NCBI GenBank assembly: GCA_023079485.1
Contig: CM041104.1
Span: 6,990,864 to 7,054,863, forward strand
Origin: Archilochus colubris
Taxonomy: Eukaryota; Chordata; Aves; Apodiformes; Trochilidae
Reading direction: 5' to 3'
Length of the DNA: 64,000 nucleotides
A program made the translations under genes and the position numbers. The notes beneath the pieces are model-generated. The model saw nothing but the letters and a program-made list of their open reading frames with translations, was not told where the DNA came from and searched no databases. Below are positions 1 to 13,600 of the stretch, one piece after another; position 1 is the first letter of the stretch; each line of letters begins with the position of its first letter.

Positions 1-172
1 ATTATACAGAAACCAAGCAACTGTTTTGACTACTTATGTCTGTAGGCTCCACTTATATTACTGATTTCATTCTGACTCTTACAACTTACCAGTCTGATGG
101 TAAGATTTGCTAACAGATGTAACTATTTATCTTCACTGGATTTACAAAGGCAATATAAATTAAAGTTATTAC

Positions 173-297
173 CTCAATCTCACTGTCAGCAGTAGGGGAA
201 GGATCGTTGCTTCTTTTTGACCGGGCTCGTACCTTGCCATCCGACCCTCTGTGATGTCTGTCTGTTTCTATATCTTTTGCTGGTGTTGAATATTCCC
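173..297 (-). CDS. EYA2: EYA2 coding exon: basic linker before Eya domain
   Basis: A 125-nt exon read from 297 down to 173. It enters in phase 1 and leaves in phase 0. The acceptor ends CTAATAG and the donor is GAG followed by GTAATA. It encodes 41 residues plus the shared Gly, starting GEYSTPAKD and ending DSEIE. Visible features are a Ser/Thr-Pro site in STPAK, a basic stretch [10 protein letters not shown] that may act as a nuclear localisation signal, and a DPSPTADSE acidic/proline segment. In EYA proteins S/T-P sites in this linker region are candidates for proline-directed kinases; that is family knowledge, not shown here. The next exon should begin with the RVFVWDLDE-type HAD motif I and lies beyond the window. 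Compared with my memory of human EYA2, about six residues between GEY and STPAK are missing. Confidence 0.94.
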
Positions 298-1927
298 CTA
301 TTAGCAAAAAAAAAAAATTCACTGTAAACTTAAATTTTGCACTGTATCATTACAATTAAAGCATGAAGCCTTTTAATGGAGAGCACCAAAAACATTGTGA
401 AAACACCATCAGAAAATTGTACCCATCTCATGTCAAGAGCTGATGTTGTTAATTAACTATTTGTTAAATTAAATTGCTAAATTAATTTTCAAGTCCTAAG
501 ATTTTTTACAATTTCAAAAATCACCAAGACTGCATATATAACATTTTAAAATGAACACATCACTTCAAAAACTTTATCACATTTTTCACTGAAAAACATA
601 GCTTTTTGAACTTTACTTCCCCCCTGCTTTTCAAGAGATAAATTTAGAAAGGCAATGGAAAAGGAAACCAAGACCAATTCAACTTCTGAAAAAGAGATGT
701 TTTTTCTTTAAGCACTTTGATGAATGATCATGATTAAAAATACTTTCAACATCAACTTTCATTTAGAAATAGTGTATAGCCATATTCCATTTCACAGAGG
801 ACAGTAATTATTTAGGAATAACTGAGAAGAGACAGTCAAAAGTGAACTTCCTTGCATACAGTATCTGTTTTGATTGGCTTGAATTTCATAAACTTGTCCA
901 GATTTCACTTACCTTCCATTACAAATCTGTTTCAACCCTATTTTTCTTTTCACCTTGCTAAGCTGTGGCCTCTCCACCTTCCTAGAATAAGCATATTCTT
1001 CTTCAGAGAAGCATGGTTTGCACCTCACAAGCCTTTTGAAATCACCCTTTCTCAAAAAGCCTGAGATAAAATCTAAGGAACAGAAAATCCTCCAACTGCT
1101 CTTAGAGTAATCCATTACCACTTATTTTAAAACCAATATTAGTTTATTTTTCTTTAAGAGCAAGCACAGATGTTCAGATGTGCTTTGTAAGTCAGGAGAC
1201 CTACAATGGGTGTATTCTGTGATCATACACAAATTATCTGGTATTCTTGCACGCCAGTGAAAACTTTAGCAGGGAAGTGATATCTGAAGATTGTACTTGC
1301 ACATTAGAGATTCATAATCTGTCAGTAATTCCGTAAACCATCTAAACTTTGAGACTTTAAAAATTAGGGTCACAAAGAGAGGCCACAAATTTTGAAGTCT
1401 GTGTGGGATTCTACTTGAACTTTCAACTTACACAGTTTGTCTTGATTTTTTGAAGAGGGACTTTCTCTTGACATCCTTATTTATGAATGCATTTATCACA
1501 TGTTGTTGTAAGGGATGAATATAAACCTTGATAAAGACATGGGCTAAAAAGGCATCAGACAGTCAGGATACTCTGGGACTTTCAGCCACAGAGTGTAGTT
1601 GTTCATCTTGAACTCATTGCTGCCCATGGTAGCCCTCAGAACTGATCTGGGTTTTGTGTGTAATTATTTTACCTTACTGTACTGTCTTTAGAGGAGATCA
1701 AATCTTGTATCCTCATGAAAATGACACAGGATGGTTTTATAGAGACTAAATATTCTAATCTCTTTCCAAAAGCCTGTGTTGCATTGTGTAAGCAGAACCA
1801 TTAAGTGGTAGGAAAATTGATTTATCCATGTAAATACATGTATGTTTAAAAATTCCAACAAGATTATGGTGTTTATGGCTACAGGTGACTGAGACTGCCA
1901 AACTGAAAACACAAGAGATGCACCTAC
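298..1927 (-). other. EYA2 intron between the last two coding exons of the window
   Basis: AT-rich intron of 1.63 kb, phase 1. It starts with GTAGGT at 1927 and ends with TAG at 298. It holds no recognised gene or repeat. A strong unused minus-strand donor (GGAAG followed by GTAAGT) lies at 917-907, preceded by a 70-codon open stretch ending at 909 that resembles nothing I know. Confidence 0.85.
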
Positions 1928-2105
1928 CAGACAGTGATTCTGTGCTCTGACTGGTGATATTGTGAGAAGACTCCTGCAGAGAGTAAGTAGAGGTTGGGAT
2001 GGCTGAGGGGCTGATGCTGTTTGCAGACACATATGGAGAGTTGTAGGAGGAGCTGTAATATTGTGAGTACTGGCTTTGAGGAAAGCTTGGATATGATGAA
2101 TATTC
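1928..2105 (-). CDS. EYA2: EYA2 coding exon: Tyr/Ser-rich transactivation segment
   Basis: A 178-nt exon, phase 0 in and phase 1 out. The acceptor is CCTCACAG before GAATATTC and the donor is TCTG followed by GTAGGTG. It encodes 59 residues starting [17 protein letters not shown] and ending STESLSG. The run of Tyr, Ser, Pro and Gln residues is typical of the EYA transactivation domain. It matches the region before the basic linker in vertebrate EYA2, with the characteristic [12 protein letters not shown] block. A Ser-Pro site occurs in SISPSAIP. No stop or frameshift interrupts it. The assignment rests on collinearity with the neighbouring exons and on exact phase agreement on both sides. Confidence 0.95.
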
Positions 2106-4002
2106 CTGTGAGGAAAAAAGAAACATCTAACTTCCATGTATCTGGTTTGGTCTTACAAATGAGCAAGGCACCAGAAAGGCAGTGCTATGTACACATGCAG
2201 CAAGTCATGGCTCAGGAATATTTCTCTAAACAACTGTGTTTCAATCAATTAGGAAATAACATTTCTTCTTCTCCAGAATATACTATTTCATTACAATCAA
2301 CAACTATATGAACAAGAGGTTTGAAATCAGGAGAGTTCTGCTTTTTGTATAGGATTTTAACTGTCAACACTGACACATTATATATTGCAGAGTTCAACAA
2401 TTTTATATAGGAGTGAAGTAGGGCAGCTTTGTAAAAAGGGCTCTGATGGAATACATAGTCTCTCTCTAAACAACAAAATACCTAAGAGAATGAATGATTG
2501 GGTGAGAGAAGGAGAAAAACAGGCTGAATTTTCCCATGATCAGCAACATTTTCTGATCAGCTGTTAGAATAGGTCACAAAAATGAAGAAATGCAGAAATG
2601 TTCACAGAGATGATCTAACTGTCTCAGCAATAACTAAATGCCTGAGTGATCTTCCCTACCTACAGACAAAAGAACAAAAAATACAAGGTGGAAATAACCT
2701 TGGGAACTTGAGGTATCACAAAACCCTGTGTCTGTCTTGATTTTAAGTCTCCCAAGCAAACTTCATACCGTTATTGTTGTATGTTTTGGTTTTGATTTTT
2801 TTTTTCTGAGAAGCAGGACAGTGGAACAGATTAGAAAACTTTTCTCTGGACAATTAGCATAGAAGGTTTAATTTGTTTCTTCTCATTTTAATTGCAGCTC
2901 CTGCTCTTTTCCACCTATTTCTTTTTTTTCAGATAGAGAACTTTACTCATGCTCTGGGGACTGTCTTTCAGCAAAAGGTTTTTATTTAATCAGAAATGCT
3001 GAATACCCTCTGGTATAAATAGAATTTAATAATAAATAGTCTTTAGAAAGATAAAAAACCACTTTCCTCCTTAGCTTATATCTTTATCTGTGACACAGAT
3101 ATTTCATTAACATTCAGTCACCAGGGAGCTCTCAAGAACAAAGACTTGAGTTGTCATTACAAAAAAGTGGAAAAAAAATGAGATAATTTACTTGTTTTAT
3201 CTTAATGAGTATCACAAAATAATGAAAATGTCTCTATTATTCTCCCTCTTTTTAGGTAACCTCCATACTTCAGTCAAACACACTACTATCAGCAAATGTT
3301 TTTAGCCAAAACTGAAGTAATAAAGAAATTGCCCACTGTTGTCATTAAAACTTCAGGTCCACCTTACAAGTTAGGAATGGAGATAATTAGCCAACCAAAA
3401 CACATTTTCTGGGATTCTGTACTCATTTATTTGGTCCAATCAAGAAGAGCCATTTGCTACTGAAAAATATCTGTCTAATGTATATATGCCTGCTGTTTAT
3501 TTATACACACACGTTTATCATGGTATCTGAAGCATGAAGCCCACAGACAGGTGTATCCTCAAAGTAGGAAGCACACAGGCAGCTCAGATGGCTCAATATT
3601 CACTAGAGCCTGCCAACACCTCTTTCAAATTGTTCCTATTTATTACATAGTGCCAAGCCAGCAGATGACAGGATCCTGTCTGCAGAGGATGGAAAACATA
3701 TCTGAAAGTTGCAGGATGGCAGAGGAATGATGAAACTCTTGGCCCTCCTATAGCAGAGACTGCCAGGGCATCCTCCTCTTTCAAGGACTGCACTCTGTGC
3801 AAGCGTGTGTATTGATACACACATCTTAAAATTAATCAAGATACTCAGATATCAGGGAAACAGGCTACAGCCAGTGGAGCAAAACACATGATAGTACCTT
3901 CCTTAAATATATGTAAGCACTAGAATAAACTCTCTGACCTACCAGTCTTCCAGGTGCTTAAAGTAAATGGCAAAGCTGCCGGCAACAACGGCTGAACCAT
4001 AC
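2106..4002 (-). other. EYA2 intron, phase 0
   Basis: Intron of 1.9 kb with donor GTATGG at 4002 and acceptor CAG at 2106. It contains T- and A-rich tracts (for example around 2798-2806) and nothing I can call as a gene or named repeat. Confidence 0.85.
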
Positions 4003-4070
4003 CTGATGCACAGCACTGAATCCTGCAGAATTTGTCAGGCCATTGGCTCCTTGGTAAATCCCTGTTGTGC
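4003..4070 (-). CDS. EYA2: EYA2 short coding exon ([10 protein letters not shown])
   Basis: A 68-nt exon, phase 1 in and phase 0 out. The acceptor is CCCCTAG before GCACAACAGG and the donor is CATCAG followed by GTATGG. It encodes [13 protein letters not shown], then SAGFSAVHQ, which aligns closely with the corresponding short segment of vertebrate EYA2 (from memory, TTGFYQGGNGL in human). It is too short to be found as an isolated open frame and was located by homology between the flanking exons. The phases fit both neighbours exactly: the Gly codon is split G plus GC at the 5' side. It belongs to the Gly/Asn/Ser-rich part of the transactivation domain and has no known catalytic role. Confidence 0.94.
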
Positions 4071-7000
4071 CTAGGGGAAAGAATATCAGAGTAATAAAAC
4101 CCATCAGCAATCACAGTAACAGGACATATTAATACAAATAGTTTCAGGCTGGAAGTAAAGTACTGGTTCACTAGGAAAAAAGTGTATCACAGATCTTGAC
4201 AAATACAGACTGTAAAGACTTAAGGCTGATACTGAGGTCTGCTTATTCAAAGGCAACCACTACATAAACTAAAACAAACACTTATGGAGCTGGAAAACAA
4301 GAAGTCAACTCAAATTTAAAACTTACTTATTTTTTCAATAAATAATGGAAGAATACTTTTTATCACCTTCTCCTGTAGGAAAACCCCTCAGATTATCTAC
4401 AGAGCCACAAACACACACATTCATGCATAGGTATGCCCTGGAATCTTTTCTAATGAACCAGGTACCTGTGAATTTTTAGAGAGACTTTGAAAATTTATTC
4501 TCTGGTTTTGAGCAAAAGTCTGACTGGTGGAGAAGTAAAGGTTCAGAAAAGACAGAGAGTCCTCCTTTGCCTCCCACCAGGGAAGTGGTAGGAGAGCTAC
4601 AAGCTTCCTGGATCCTACACCTCTGGTAAGTTCTAGCTTTGATTTAACTCCAGTCTATGCTGGTTTCTATTTCAACATTTTCCATTTCACATGGGTGGGA
4701 ACTTCCACTTCAGACTGCCTTTTGAAGAGAAACTATACTAAAATTTTTCCAGTATTTTTCAACAGTGCTTGTTCCAAGAGCTTGCTGCTCATATACAGGA
4801 GGCAAAAGCTGGACTCTCATGTGCCATCCTAATGAAAGGTGATGGGCTCCAAAGAGCATTCAGATCCACTACTTTCACAGAGAAAGAGGTATGATTTTGT
4901 TGCTGGGTGGCAGCAGTGGGCTCTTGTCTGAGCTTCATTTTGTGACCTGAGTGTGGCTTCAGACTGAGCCCTACTCAGGCACTTTTTTTCTTATCAGCCT
5001 TTTTTCTTACCTGGTTTCTTACCATGTCAATGACATTGAGTAGTGCTGCTTTAAGCATATGGCTCTCTATGTGTATTCATGGGGCAACCTTTATCCAAAG
5101 ATCCACTTGCTTGTTTTTATTTTAAGACACCAGATTAGCTAGGGAATGGACAGCTGAACAAACTCCACTTTGCCAAGTGCAGCTACAAAGCACATGCACT
5201 GAGAAATAAATCTCAGACCAGAAAGAAATAAGGAGGACTCTGCCCTACAGAACTATTTTGCTGCCACATGTAATCTTTAAAAAGTAAAAGGCAGAGAGGG
5301 GGGAAAAGAAGGTGCAGATGACTGTCAGGTCTCTGGAGGCCAGTGTCTCCCCAAGCCCCCTGCATTTGCTGTCTGGGGAGCTGAGCCAGAGCAGGTGGGT
5401 TCAGGTGATGCTTCCTCCATGGATTTATCCATCAGAGGTGGATCTCTGAGTGGATCAGTATTCAATCCCTCCTCCTCCCCACAATCTCTACAGGAGACTA
5501 CCCAGAGCAGTGTCCTCAGGATGACAGTGCTTTCAGCTATTGGCAGTTCTCCACCTCCTGCCCACTCCAGGCTTTGTGTTTCTGCAGAGTTTTTCAAAAA
5601 GTCACAAGTATGCAGCTGGAGGAATATATTCCTGTGGTAACTCTGCATTTCTCACCACTGTGAAGGGGAGTAACAGAGCCCCAGTGCTTACAGGCAAAAA
5701 CAACTTTCACAGAACACAAAACAGCTCTTGTACACCAGAGCTCAAAACAATACAGGGGGGAATTTTTTATCTTCCTAAACTGTCATTTAGAAACAATCCA
5801 TCATCCTTTATTAAAGATGTCAAGAGGGGGATGAGTTACCTCGAGGGACTCATGCTTTATGTGTAAATTGTGATGAGAACATGTTTATTGCTGTGCTACC
5901 TGCACATGATACCATAGCTTCCTGTTTTCCAAACAATCAGAGAGAATTATAAAAAGGAGAGATCTGTACTAACGGAGTGAATTTACTCTGAACTTTGTAC
6001 CACCTGTGCAAAGTGAGTGTTTCTGTACACACACACTGGGTGGGTATGTGAGCACGCAGAAGAGGGTAGGAACTAGGGGCAAGAAGATGGGAAACCCTCC
6101 TCCACAGCTTGCCACACTGGGACTAGACACTGTGGTGGTGGATTTTACACTGTGGGTTTTGTAGAATGTATTGCTGTCATTTTAGTTGAGCTACCCATGT
6201 CCAAGTTCAGGTACCCCCACAGCCTGCTGTAGTCTTGCTCCCTCTACCTTGGAATTTTTTTCCTGACCTCTGAAGACAGTGCACTGTCTCAAACTGCAAC
6301 TTATTTTACATTTGCAGTACCGTAGATGTGCAAGCAACTGCTTTGTTTCCATTTATCTTGGTAGCTCAATGTCAAGTAATCTCAAACTCCTACTTGCAAA
6401 TCAGAAACAAGCCCAGGATCTCTGCCTTTGGATCTTCTCCATATGGAATATGGTTCACATCTGTGTTCAATCAAACCAGTTGCTAAATGTCACAATGCCC
6501 TCATTCACAGGTAGCTTAAGGAACAGTTAGCTGGTAATAAAACAATCTGGACTCCAGAGAAGGATAGTTCTTCACATGTATGGTACTGTAAATGTTCCTG
6601 TAAAGTATGTATATCACAAACACATTTGCATGAAGGCACCCCATAAAAGGAGTTCATATGCCATACACATTCAGTGCCACCACTTTTCCTTGACAAGTAG
6701 GCAGGGCCCTTCTTGATACAAGTGTCCAAGGGCAACAGATATAGAGAAACTCTCTGTGAGCTGATTGATGGTATATTCCTGCTCTCATACAGCTGGATTT
6801 CATTTGGTGTTTTACTCTCATTCCCTTTTTATTCCAAGTAATTTAAAATTGATGTCATGGTCAATGATAATTTCAATATTGTGCGATCTGTACTTTTGCT
6901 CCTGCAAAAACTTTCATGTCAGCTTTTCCTTCCTCTCAGTTTCTCCCTTTCTGTCTTTCAGACACTGCAATAACAGGCTGCATTTCTTCCCCTCCTTTCC

Positions 7001-7602
7001 AGGTAAGAGCAAGTAAAGAAAAAAAGGGAATATTCATGGTTATACTGAGTATCTTCTGAGCTAAGCTCTGGCATTGCTAAACACCAATCCTTTCAGTGTA
7101 TGAATACACAGTACAACACAGGAACATTGGTGTCTTACAGAGCTGAGATTACAGAGACAGGACCAGTTTGTGGTATGCTTCAGCACCTCAATATCACAGC
7201 AAGCTCAGAAAATTATGTTTGTGTCCTTGCACTTCAGAGGTCAGAGGGGCCCTAGCATCAGGAATGTGTTCTCCAAGTCTCCTGTGCTTCTCAAAAGAGA
7301 ATAAACTGTTATATTTAAAAGAAAATATGTTTTTTACTTCTAACATTCAATGGAATCCTCAACAATCAGAGGAGATAGCCAGGTTCAACACAGGCAGAGA
7401 GCAGGGCATTAATCACAGCTCTCTATCCAGACAGCAGTAATTTTAGGTCCATAAATATCAGATGGAGCACTAGACTGAGATGAGGGCGTTCAGAGGGTGG
7501 CTACTACAGGCACTTCTGGATATGCTTGAAATAGAAAAATGATCTAACTTGTAGATGAATCGCACAGCAGTTCCAGGGAGAGTTCTCCCTAAGGATTATT
7601 TA

Positions 7603-7680
7603 ACAAAATCATCGAATCTTTTTGGTTGGAAAAGGCCTTTAAGATCATCAAGTCCAACCATTAACCTAAGACTGCCAAGA
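7603..7680 (-). mobile_element. CR1 LINE 3'-end fragment
   Basis: The plus-strand text contains AATCATCGAATC, then TTGGTTGGAAAAGGCCTTTA and AGATCATCAAGTCCAACC. This is the well-known reverse complement of the avian CR1 3' untranslated end, so the element lies on the minus strand with its 3' end at the left. About 80 bases remain, the usual severe 5' truncation of CR1 copies. The terminal octamer repeat (ATTCTATGA type) is degenerate, reduced to a GATTCGATGAT form. Established knowledge: CR1 is the dominant retrotransposon of birds and other reptiles, so this copy also supports the host assignment. No coding sequence remains. Confidence 0.85.
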
Positions 7681-10600
7681 TTTGATCACTTAGCACTAAT
7701 AAAACAAATGCCTAAAGGGTTCAGCTGAATTACATAGTATTTCACAAGCTTGCATATAATGGCTTGTGTATTCTTACACCAGCAAGCTGTTTTCCTACAG
7801 GAAACAATGTTGACTGTGAGTGATGCAAGGAAGGGCCTTAGTCTAACTCCCAGCAGTGTGCATTACTCTGTCCTACAAAGAACATCTGGCTGAAGACTTG
7901 GATGGTCATTCAGAAAGGTTCTTAGCTGTGCTTTAGCCCTCTGACAAGCTAATGTTTCCTGCAGTAAATATTGCCCTCTTCAAGCTGCTACTTTTTCAGT
8001 GAGAGGTTAAGCACTCATCAAAATTACCTCCCACCAGCTATACTCCAGTGCCTTGTAAGGTTCCAAATCCTACAACATCTGCCTGCATTTACTGGGCAAG
8101 AAAACTCATAAAATGTTGCATGGCTGTCAGCTGTGGAGGTATTTCAAGACTATCTGACCTGTTAAAGGAGAAGAAAAACTCAACCCATATGTACTTTGCA
8201 GCATATTGCTCAACTGTTTGCCATTAGACATAATGAACCTTTCCCCAGAAATGGTCTTGTATTTCTGTCTGGTAGGGCTCAGACAGTATAGAGGACACAC
8301 TATATTAACCTAGATAAAAAGCATGATTCTACAATGTTGTAACACTTGACATCAGCACTATCTATTAAAGGACATTGCTCCCAGAAGCACATGAACACCT
8401 CCTGCAGATAATACTTCCCAACATGCAACCCATTTACAAGATTTCCATTTCTCTCCCACTACAACCCCCTTCAGTCCTGCTGGCCTGACCAGGTGGTTTG
8501 AGGGCACTCTAAATAGTGATATAAACCACATTTTACAGTACAACTTTTCTGACTCAAAGCTCTACCCCTGCTGCCTGCTTCTGGGAGTACTCAATCCACA
8601 GAGCCTCAAAAGAGCTTTAACAAGTGATGACCAGAGCAGTTCCAAGGGCCTGGCTTTTACCACTCTTTTGAGCCTGGTCACCCATATAGCTCAATCCAGC
8701 TCAACAATGTGTTGAAAGTGCTAGGATGGTTTATATTTATTCCCAGGATTTGAATCATGGGAAAGCAGTTAAATTTTATTGTATTTTGAGGAAGTGTTCC
8801 TTTTAACCACTCCTATCAATTGATGTTGTAGCTGCAGAAATCTGGATTGCCTTCAAAAAGAAATCACAAGGAAATACTTTGGGCCAAAAATTTAACACCC
8901 TTATAACAATAATATAGACTATTTCTGTGCAATCCCTCAGTGAAAAAAAGAAATCCAGTAAAATTGACTTTATCTGGATGACTCCATAGTCAACAAAGAT
9001 TAAAGATTCCTCTAGCTACAGTTTCACCCTCAACACAATCCTCCACTGGCAGATAACAAGACATGATAAAGGATTTACCTCCTCCTGTACTGTTTAGTGG
9101 CTACAAGATTCCAGTTACCAGGTCAGAAAAAAAAAATTGCAATTAGTCCTATAACATCTGCTGTCCTGCAACTGGGGATAAAAATCTGGCCTGTAAGCAC
9201 AGCTGCATGTTTAGAAATCCCCTTCCCCTTGAGCAAGGTGAAACTCTAAACACCAGTGGAAAAGAGGCATGCTGAGCTGGGCAGCATTTCTCCACCCTGA
9301 CCCAGCACTTACTCATGGGAACTCTACTGAACACCAGAGGCAGGCATTGCCCCAAAGCTTTTTCAGCACCTCTATGCTTCAGAACTGCAGTGCTCCCAGG
9401 GGAAAAAAACCAAACAAACTGTGGCCAACAGTTGATGCTTAGAAAAAAGGATAAGAAACAGGAAAAAAGCAGAGTGATCTTTGCCCTAGTGTTTCCTTGT
9501 CAGCTTCAATAAATCTGCCAGCTACAGACTTTCTAAGCCATGTTTATAACCTTTTTATCTCTAATAGCTATCAGTGGTCTCTTCTTCAGACAGTGCAGGT
9601 ATTCTTGTAGTGCTAGAGGTCACAGTATTGCAGTGCATAAGTTTCAATGTTTAAACCCTGATCTTATAAATAGAAAGTGCATCCAAATTACATATAAAAA
9701 GCCCTCATGCAACAGCATTATTCAACCCCAGCACAGCAGAGCCTGTGCTAAATGAAGAAGGGTCAGACCCTCTTTGTCCAAGAACATCATCACAGTCTTT
9801 GACTGTATGACTGCATTCTATTTTTTTCCACCAGAGCATTATCTCAACTCAGTGCCTGTGAGATATGCCAGAAAGCAGTACCAATGTTGTACCAGCATCA
9901 TGAATCTGATGTTTTCTAACTTTCAAGTGCTTGAAATATGTGGGTGTAATGTTTCCTGATGTAGATTTTTATATGTAATTTTACACTAGCTCTTCTATTG
10001 CCTTCTGGATATTTTCAAGGAACATTATTAGGTATACTGAATCAATTATTCAGTCAAGTTTCTATAACATTTTAGCATATTCTGTGCCAACTGCACTATA
10101 AGTTGAATAATCAAGGACACACATGATTTCCTGAGTTATTACCCTCCTATCCTTTTTTTATTACATCTTACAAAACTGGTGAAAATATAATCCACAACCA
10201 GAATTCTCTGTGACATCCAAACACCTCTATAACTGTTTTCTATGCTGATTTTGCTCATCAACCCATGTTTTGGGTATTCTACCTGACCTCTAGAAGAGGA
10301 GATGGTCCCAAGATGGACAAGCAATAGGTTAGGGAACTGTCACTCCTTTCTTCTATATTGGCTCCCACCTTCTCATCATACCTCACACAAACTCTGCTTT
10401 CTTTATCCATTGACAATAAACCCCTGATGAACCCAGACAGAGCAGAAGTTACAGATTATTTGTCAGCCCATTTCTCTCTTGCAAACACACATTTGCTCTC
10501 CTAGCTTCAAGACCATCCACCCTGGTGCTTACTCTTTCCTATAGCACATCCTGTTCCCAACTCTGTCCTTGTTTAATAATGACCAGGGAATGAGTTCTGA

Positions 10601-13600
10601 AGGGAATCTTGAAAAAAGCAGTAAATGGGAGAAGTTAGAGCACAGCTTTCTCCTTGGGTAGCAGTAGCACAGATCCTTGCAGCTTACAGTGAATCACTGT
10701 CAACACCTTTGCCTCTCCCCTTGACTTCCCTCTCCTGTAAGAGGGCTCATTTTAAAACAAAGTAAATGTAGCATGGTCAGCCCTTAGTGTTTAAAAATCT
10801 TTGAAAAGGAGACTGTGCTGTTATTCTGAGGAACCTTGTATTTACACTGTAAAAAGTGAGGTCTGACCCCTCCTGAAGAGAGGCCTCTCCCTCCTGAACT
10901 CACCACAGAGTGGAGCACAGCTTGGCTGCCACAGTTTGAGACTGCAACTAATGCAAACCAGCTGTGAAGCAGAAGCTTTTGAAAGAGACTGCTCATTTTC
11001 TACTGAGGTTTTAATTTTATGAATCTAAGGCATCTGAATGACAGTTTGCTGAGAACACACTCTTGCTCTCCTTTATTTTCTGGGACTTCAGATGGATTTG
11101 CTATCTGTGTGCCAAAGCATGATCTACATTTCTCAAGTGTAGATTGAAATTTCCCTTTCTCTCACATTTCATCACTAAGTACTTAAAGAATCAAACTTAA
11201 AATTAAACATGCCACTTCCTTTGCAAAATTCATGCATGCAGAGCTAAATATGCCAAACAGGTATTTATAGGCTCCTATGAAATATGTAAAACAAAAACTG
11301 GCACACAATTGCAAGAAACTCAGGCATCTCTCAGAAAAAAGAAATGTTTCCAGCATATAAAGACATTTCTATTGACTAACATTTAGATTTCACATGGTCT
11401 CAAGCCAGGAGAACAATTCATAAGCAATTCATTCCACAACCATAAGCAAGATGTATAATTAGTCCGTTTCAAATCAACATTGCACAAAAGAAATAATGTT
11501 TTCTAATAATTCATTATTTGACAGCTGATCAGAACAGACTCTACAAAGGAAACAAATGCTCAGCAGTAGCAAAGAATTTCACTGCATAGGTCTTTGGCCC
11601 CAAATTTATGTCTGTCTCAATACTGCTTTGCAGTTCCTTGGCAAAGGAAAGCTATTCCTGTCACATAACTTAATTTTCCTTTGTAATGTATAAACTATTT
11701 CATGGGTAGATATATTAAAAAGAAAAAAAAAAATTGGTCAAATCTCTTCCTGCCCAACGACAGTATCTGCAGTGGTCTTTGGCCACAGCTTTAACTGTTG
11801 TGCAACTTCATAGTTTGTTTCATACCAGCTGTCATTTTAGCAATAATATCCAAAGAGCAAGGCATTGTCTCAGAATTAATGACAAGCTGAGAAGAGATGG
11901 CCTGATGTGCAATGAAGGGGTAACACATGCTCAGGCAACCACAGGAAAGGCTCTCCAAGCTGGCTGCTATTGCTCTCTCTGTATAGCTGATGCTTTTCTA
12001 TGTTGGCTCATGTGCTGGCACAGTTTTCTCTTTGTATTTCACATTGCTTATTAAATTCTAAGTTTCTTATATTCCAAAGATTTCTCCGCTCTCCTCAGCA
12101 ACAAGAGGCAGTTTCTTCAACTGCCAGTTTAGAGGGTGATAACTTTAGGGCAAAATTTGAATATAATTTGTTACTTATGTTCAATTTCTGTTACTGAATA
12201 ACAGTTTCACCAACAGTCTGAGCAAATCACTGAACTGCTAAACTGTCAAAAAAAGCAAATTTAGAAAAAATTGTGCTGAAAACCACAACATAATTCTAGT
12301 ATCTAGCCTACGATGTTGTTTGGACATTTGGTGCTGTAATCATACACTTAGGTGAAGACTGATTAAGAAACACTGAAGACGTGGAAAAGATACTTCTTTA
12401 ATCAGCATTAAAAATTTAACACCTTAGAGACTGAAATCTGACATCAGCTGTTGCCTCCTCTTCTGATTTATGAGTCTACCTATGAGTGGTATCCCCAGAT
12501 TGGTCACTCCGTTACATGTAATTAAAATCATTATTTCAATCTATAGCACCTTTGTGATATAATTTTATGCAATTTTTATGAGCTATGGAACTTGACAATC
12601 TCATCTTTTACATTTATGTATGTGTGTGACATACTGTGTTAGCTATCTGGATTCTAAACCCTTACACATCTAATTTATTTTCATACCAGGGAAGCACGAA
12701 AATAGATTTCCCCTTCTGGCTGGCTGTAAAAGAGGGTTTTTTTTCTTTACATTCTTAGTAACCAAAGAATGTTCTACCCTCATTCCTGCTTTTTAGTGGA
12801 TTCTGGTTTTGCTCAAGAACCAGGATACAGTTGATAACTGGAATTAAAGATGAAAAGCTGAATGGTACCTCATTATATCTGCATTGTGTGTGTTTGTAAT
12901 GAAAATGACCAGACTTATGAGAGTGAAATTTGGCTTCCAAAGTACCAAGTTACTGACAGCAGCCAGCAGGGAGGTGAGGCTGCAACTCAGCACATGTATC
13001 CCAGCCAGAGGTAGTGCTGGTACCAAAGAAACATGAGAGCATACAAACCAGCACCAATTATGCTGGGACTTACTGAAGGAGAATATTTGTCCTGGAGCCC
13101 TGTGAGACAAAGCATTTGTCAGTCAAGAGGTCATTTATTCCTTGGTGATTGATATAACACACCTACAATGTGTGTGTTACACCCATGTAACTCATAGAGG
13201 GGGCAGTGAGGGGGAATCACATGGCCTGTACAACATGCTCAAGATTCAGTCCAGCCACCCATGCCTGACTTTACTACGTTGCCCTGAGAGCTTGTTCCCA
13301 ATGGAGGCAACCAATACAAAAGTTATTTCACTGATGTAGTTGAGCTGTTACTATCTTATAATACTTGCAGAGCTTAGCATAAGAAAATATTTTTTTCCTC
13401 ACACTTCAGAATACAAAACTGAGCAGCACATGTTTTAGAGATAGCTTTCCTTGCTGATCCCCTGCAAGTTACCTTCCTCAAGGTCTTTCTTTCAACGTGA
13501 TGCAATAAACATTTTGTCCCTGAAGTGGGTGTCACTCTTAAAAGTCTCCCTAACATTTGATTTTATAAAAATATGTTTTTCATTGTTTTTTTTTTCAGCT

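Noticed and set aside
13153..13179. Inverted repeat TAACACAC/GTGTGTTA
   Set aside because: Eight-base arms in CA/GT-rich text are expected by chance.
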